Source of the DNA: Pseudarthrobacter oxydans
GTDB taxonomy: Bacteria > Actinomycetota > Actinomycetes > Actinomycetales > Micrococcaceae
Assembly (NCBI RefSeq): GCF_013314975.1
Contig: NZ_JABTYH010000038.1
Location: forward strand, 1 to 43,299
Length of the DNA: 43,299 nt
Reading direction: 5' to 3'
The stretch's first letter is position 1; every line of letters begins with the position of its first letter. Under the pieces are notes generated by a model, which saw only the letters and a list, made by a program, of their open reading frames with translations, did not search any database and had not been told where the DNA came from. Made by a program: the position numbers and the translations under genes. Of this stretch, positions 41,593-43,299 are shown in pieces.

Positions 41593-42642
41593 TTACCTCT
41601 GGTCTTCTCGGGCGGGGTTCCTGGGATTTTCGGGGGTTTCGGGGGTTTCGTCGCCGGGGTACTCAATGACGTGGCACAAGGCGTCGAGGTTGCCGTCAGC
41701 GAGGTCCTGCACCACGCCCGGCAGTTCGGCGAACGGCGACGTGCCGGTGAGGAACACGTCGAAGACTGGATCCTTCAGCAGGGAGACGGCGAGGTTCAGG
41801 CGGCCGGCGTTGGTCCTGCGGTGCCTGCGCGCCCGTGCCACCACTCCCACCTGGCTTGCCCTGATGGACAGGCGCCGGGCGTGGAAGTCCTCCCCCAGCG
41901 GCAGGGTGACCCCGCGGTTGGCGTACCAGGACATTTCGATGACGTCCGCTTCATCACCGGCAAGCTGCAGGCTCCGCTCCAATCCCTCCTGCGAGGCCGA
42001 GCAGTGAAATACGATGTCGCAGTCGGCGAGGGCGTCATCCGGATGGGCAAAGTCGACGCCAAGGATGTCCGCCAGTTTTTTCCGTCCCGGGTCGAGGTCC
42101 ACGAGTTGCAGGCGTTCCAGGGGAAAGGTCCTCAGAAGGGTGGCCACCATGCCGCCCACAAGGCCTGCGCCCACCACCGCGACCCGGTCTCCCAGGCGCG
42201 GGCCGGCCTCCCACAGTGCGTTGACCGCAGTTTCCACCGTTCCGGTGAGCACTGCGCGGGAGGAGGGGACGTCGTCGGGGATCCTGGTGAGTGAACTGAC
42301 GGCTGCCACGTAGCGGTCCTGATGGGGGTTTAGGCAGAAGACGCGCTGCCCCGGCCAACCTTCCGGCCCTTCCTCGACGACACCCACGGACAGGTATCCG
42401 AACTTCACCGGCCCCGGGAACTCACCCTCCTGGTGGGGAGCCCGCATCTCCTGGGCCACCCGGGGCGGGACTGCGCCGGCGTGGACCACCATCTCGGTGC
42501 CTTTGCTGATCCCGGAGTAGAGGGTACGCACCAGGGCTTCGCCTGGGCCGGGCGCGGGAAGGTCCTCAGTCCGCAGCTCGCCGTGTTCCTTGGCCGTTGT
42601 CCAGTAGGCGGTTGCGTGCGTGGGACTGGTTTGATGAGTCAT
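41593..42642 (-). CDS. Zinc-free medium-chain dehydrogenase
   Basis: This 349-residue MDR enzyme has the N-terminal GroES-like fold and a Rossmann motif VAVVGAGLVGGMVATLL with the acidic residue in LVDLDPGRKK. The zinc-ligand Cys is replaced: SGISKGTE stands where alcohol dehydrogenases have GICGSD, as in BchC-type and other zinc-free members. The tail repeats Pro-Glu-Thr/Asn (TPETPENPRNP), from short repeats in the DNA. It is the first gene of the operon with the PTPS-like and glycosyltransferase genes. The natural substrate is unknown; a sugar, pterin side chain or alcohol would fit. Confidence 0.87.
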   Translation of the reverse strand: MTHQTSPTHATAYWTTAKEHGELRTEDLPAPGPGEALVRTLYSGISKGTEMVVHAGAVPPRVAQEMRAPHQEGEFPGPVKFGYLSVGVVEEGPEGWPGQRVFCLNPHQDRYVAAVSSLTRIPDDVPSSRAVLTGTVETAVNALWEAGPRLGDRVAVVGAGLVGGMVATLLRTFPLERLQLVDLDPGRKKLADILGVDFAHPDDALADCDIVFHCSASQEGLERSLQLAGDEADVIEMSWYANRGVTLPLGEDFHARRLSIRASQVGVVARARRHRRTNAGRLNLAVSLLKDPVFDVFLTGTSPFAELPGVVQDLADGNLDALCHVIEYPGDETPETPENPRNPAREDQR

Positions 42643-42744
42643 CTTGCTGATGAATCTAGCCCTCCTGGCGTATACCGCGAAAGTTGGATGGTCCCCTTGT
42701 GGGTGAAGGCCTGCGCAATTGCCGCCAGAACGGGAATCGTCTTG

Positions 42745-42782
42745 CTGTTCCGAAAGGGAACCGTACTGCCCTTTCGGAACAG
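42745..42782. repeat. 14-bp perfect inverted repeat upstream of the dehydrogenase operon
   Basis: CTGTTCCGAAAGGG (42745-42758) and CCCTTTCGGAACAG (42769-42782) are exactly complementary around a 10-nt loop. AACCGTA recurs at 42759-42765 and 42783-42789. It lies between the end of the HNH gene and the operon start, so it may terminate the former or regulate the latter. Confidence 0.6.
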
Positions 42783-42840
42783 AACCGTAATGCTCTTCCG
42801 TGGCCGCCAGCAGATGGTCATCACCCCGCCGCGCCCTCCA

Positions 42841-43299
42841 TCAGGGGGCGGCAGGAACTCCTTCGCCAGCCAACACCCACCAGGCCTCTTCGGACAGCGG
42901 GTCCTTCGGCTGCCGGTATCCGGGCAGGAACCAGTCAGCAAAGGTGTCCTCGGGAAACTCGTCGTGGGGAAACAGGCTCTCGAAGGCAAGATCGTCGGCA
43001 GAAGCCCTGACTTCGGAGAGGTAGCCCGGAAACTGGCGCCGCTGCGGGAGTTCATCAGGCGGAGGCACGGCCTCGGAAAGATCATCAGGGATCCTGAGCT
43101 CTGCCACGGAGGCCGACAGGACAGAATGGGGCCAGTGGGGTGGTTCCCAGTCCTGGTGTTCGCTTGTGTAGTGGCGTCCGGTGGGTGAGGTCCAGCCGGG
43201 TGGTTGGTTTTTGGTGGCTGGTGTTGGTTTCCACCTGCTGGTGTGCCGGAGTTTGTGGTGTTTCGGGCAGGGCTGTCCGAGGTTGCTGATCCCGGTGGT
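42841..43299 (-). CDS. DUF222/HNH endonuclease-type protein, N-terminus cut by the edge
   Basis: Only the C-terminal 152 residues are present; the frame enters from the right edge. The first part (NLGQPCPKHHKLRHTSRW) is the end of an HNH motif with a PxCxxHH zinc and catalytic cluster. It is followed by the GWTSPTGRHYTSEHQDWEP block typical of the many DUF222/HNH proteins in Arthrobacter. The last 85 residues are acidic and unlike that core. Such proteins occur in several copies per genome and are often linked to mobile or variable regions; the role of this copy is unknown. Confidence 0.85.
   Translation of the reverse strand, partial: TTGISNLGQPCPKHHKLRHTSRWKPTPATKNQPPGWTSPTGRHYTSEHQDWEPPHWPHSVLSASVAELRIPDDLSEAVPPPDELPQRRQFPGYLSEVRASADDLAFESLFPHDEFPEDTFADWFLPGYRQPKDPLSEEAWWVLAGEGVPAAP

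Noticed and set aside
41152..42294. 380-codon plus-strand frame opposite the dehydrogenase operon
   Set aside because: All three minus-strand proteins are recognisable; this frame has no plausible ribosome site or motif.

Overview
The window is a GC-rich chromosomal segment that reads like an Actinobacterium of the Arthrobacter/Pseudarthrobacter group (Micrococcales). The signs are a bacterial proteasome activator ending in GQYL, GTP-type PEP carboxykinase, an NsrR-type Rrf2 regulator beside flavohaemoglobin, a c-di-AMP riboswitch before a cell-wall lytic gene, and a DUF222/HNH protein at the right edge. This assignment comes from gene content and protein style, not from a database search. 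No phage, insertion sequence or CRISPR array is visible, so this looks mostly like core genome.

Layout. 1-4.2 kb (minus): an edge-truncated helical protein, Bpa, YbdD, the carbon-starvation transporter CstA and a DUF1540 metal-binding-type protein. 4.3-5.8 kb (minus): a PadR regulator downstream of a PIG3-type quinone oxidoreductase. 5.9-6.1 kb: tRNA-Ser(UGA) with its terminator. 6.5-11.0 kb (plus): a very large secreted NucH nuclease/5'-nucleotidase fusion, followed by a nested REP-like palindrome. 11.2-15.9 kb: an FAD/NAD(P)-binding protein divergent from a prolyl oligopeptidase and a GNAT acetyltransferase. 16.0-17.7 kb: tRNA-Ser(GCU) and an MFS exporter. 17.8-20.0 kb (minus): a RecQ-like helicase with a C-terminal phosphoribosyltransferase-like domain. 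20.2-23.9 kb (plus): phosphomannomutase, a hypothetical protein, NsrR and flavohaemoglobin Hmp with a recognisable NsrR operator. 24.0-25.9 kb (minus): pckG. 26.1-26.2 kb: tRNA-Arg(ACG). 26.4-27.9 kb: a disulfide oxidoreductase-family flavoprotein. 27.9-32.0 kb: a four-gene operon with 4-nt overlaps (degenerate ABC ATPase, YhgE/Pip membrane protein, TetR, small membrane protein) behind a TetR-type operator. 32.1-33.6 kb (minus): SixA-type phosphatase and a receiver-less winged-helix regulator. 34.3-36.6 kb: a two-component system. 36.6-37.5 kb: c-di-AMP riboswitch and transglycosylase-like protein. 37.5-40.1 kb: VOC protein, upp, PAP2 phosphatase and tadA. 40.1-42.6 kb (minus): a three-gene operon of an MDR dehydrogenase, a 6-pyruvoyl-tetrahydropterin-synthase-like protein that lacks one zinc histidine, and a glycosyltransferase. 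The right edge is the 3' end of a DUF222/HNH gene.

How genes work together. NsrR and Hmp form a nitric-oxide sensing and detoxification pair. CstA with YbdD, and PckG with a CRP/GlxR-like site, belong to carbon-starvation and gluconeogenic metabolism. The TetR/YhgE operon looks self-repressed. The MDR/PTPS-like/GT operon looks like a small pathway that could make a glycosylated pterin or related metabolite. This is the best candidate here for undescribed chemistry.

One pattern crosses the window. Seven genes have a TANNNT -10-like hexamer, and one has GATACT, ending 6 or 7 nt before the start codon chosen here. This suggests frequent leaderless transcription and independently supports those start choices.
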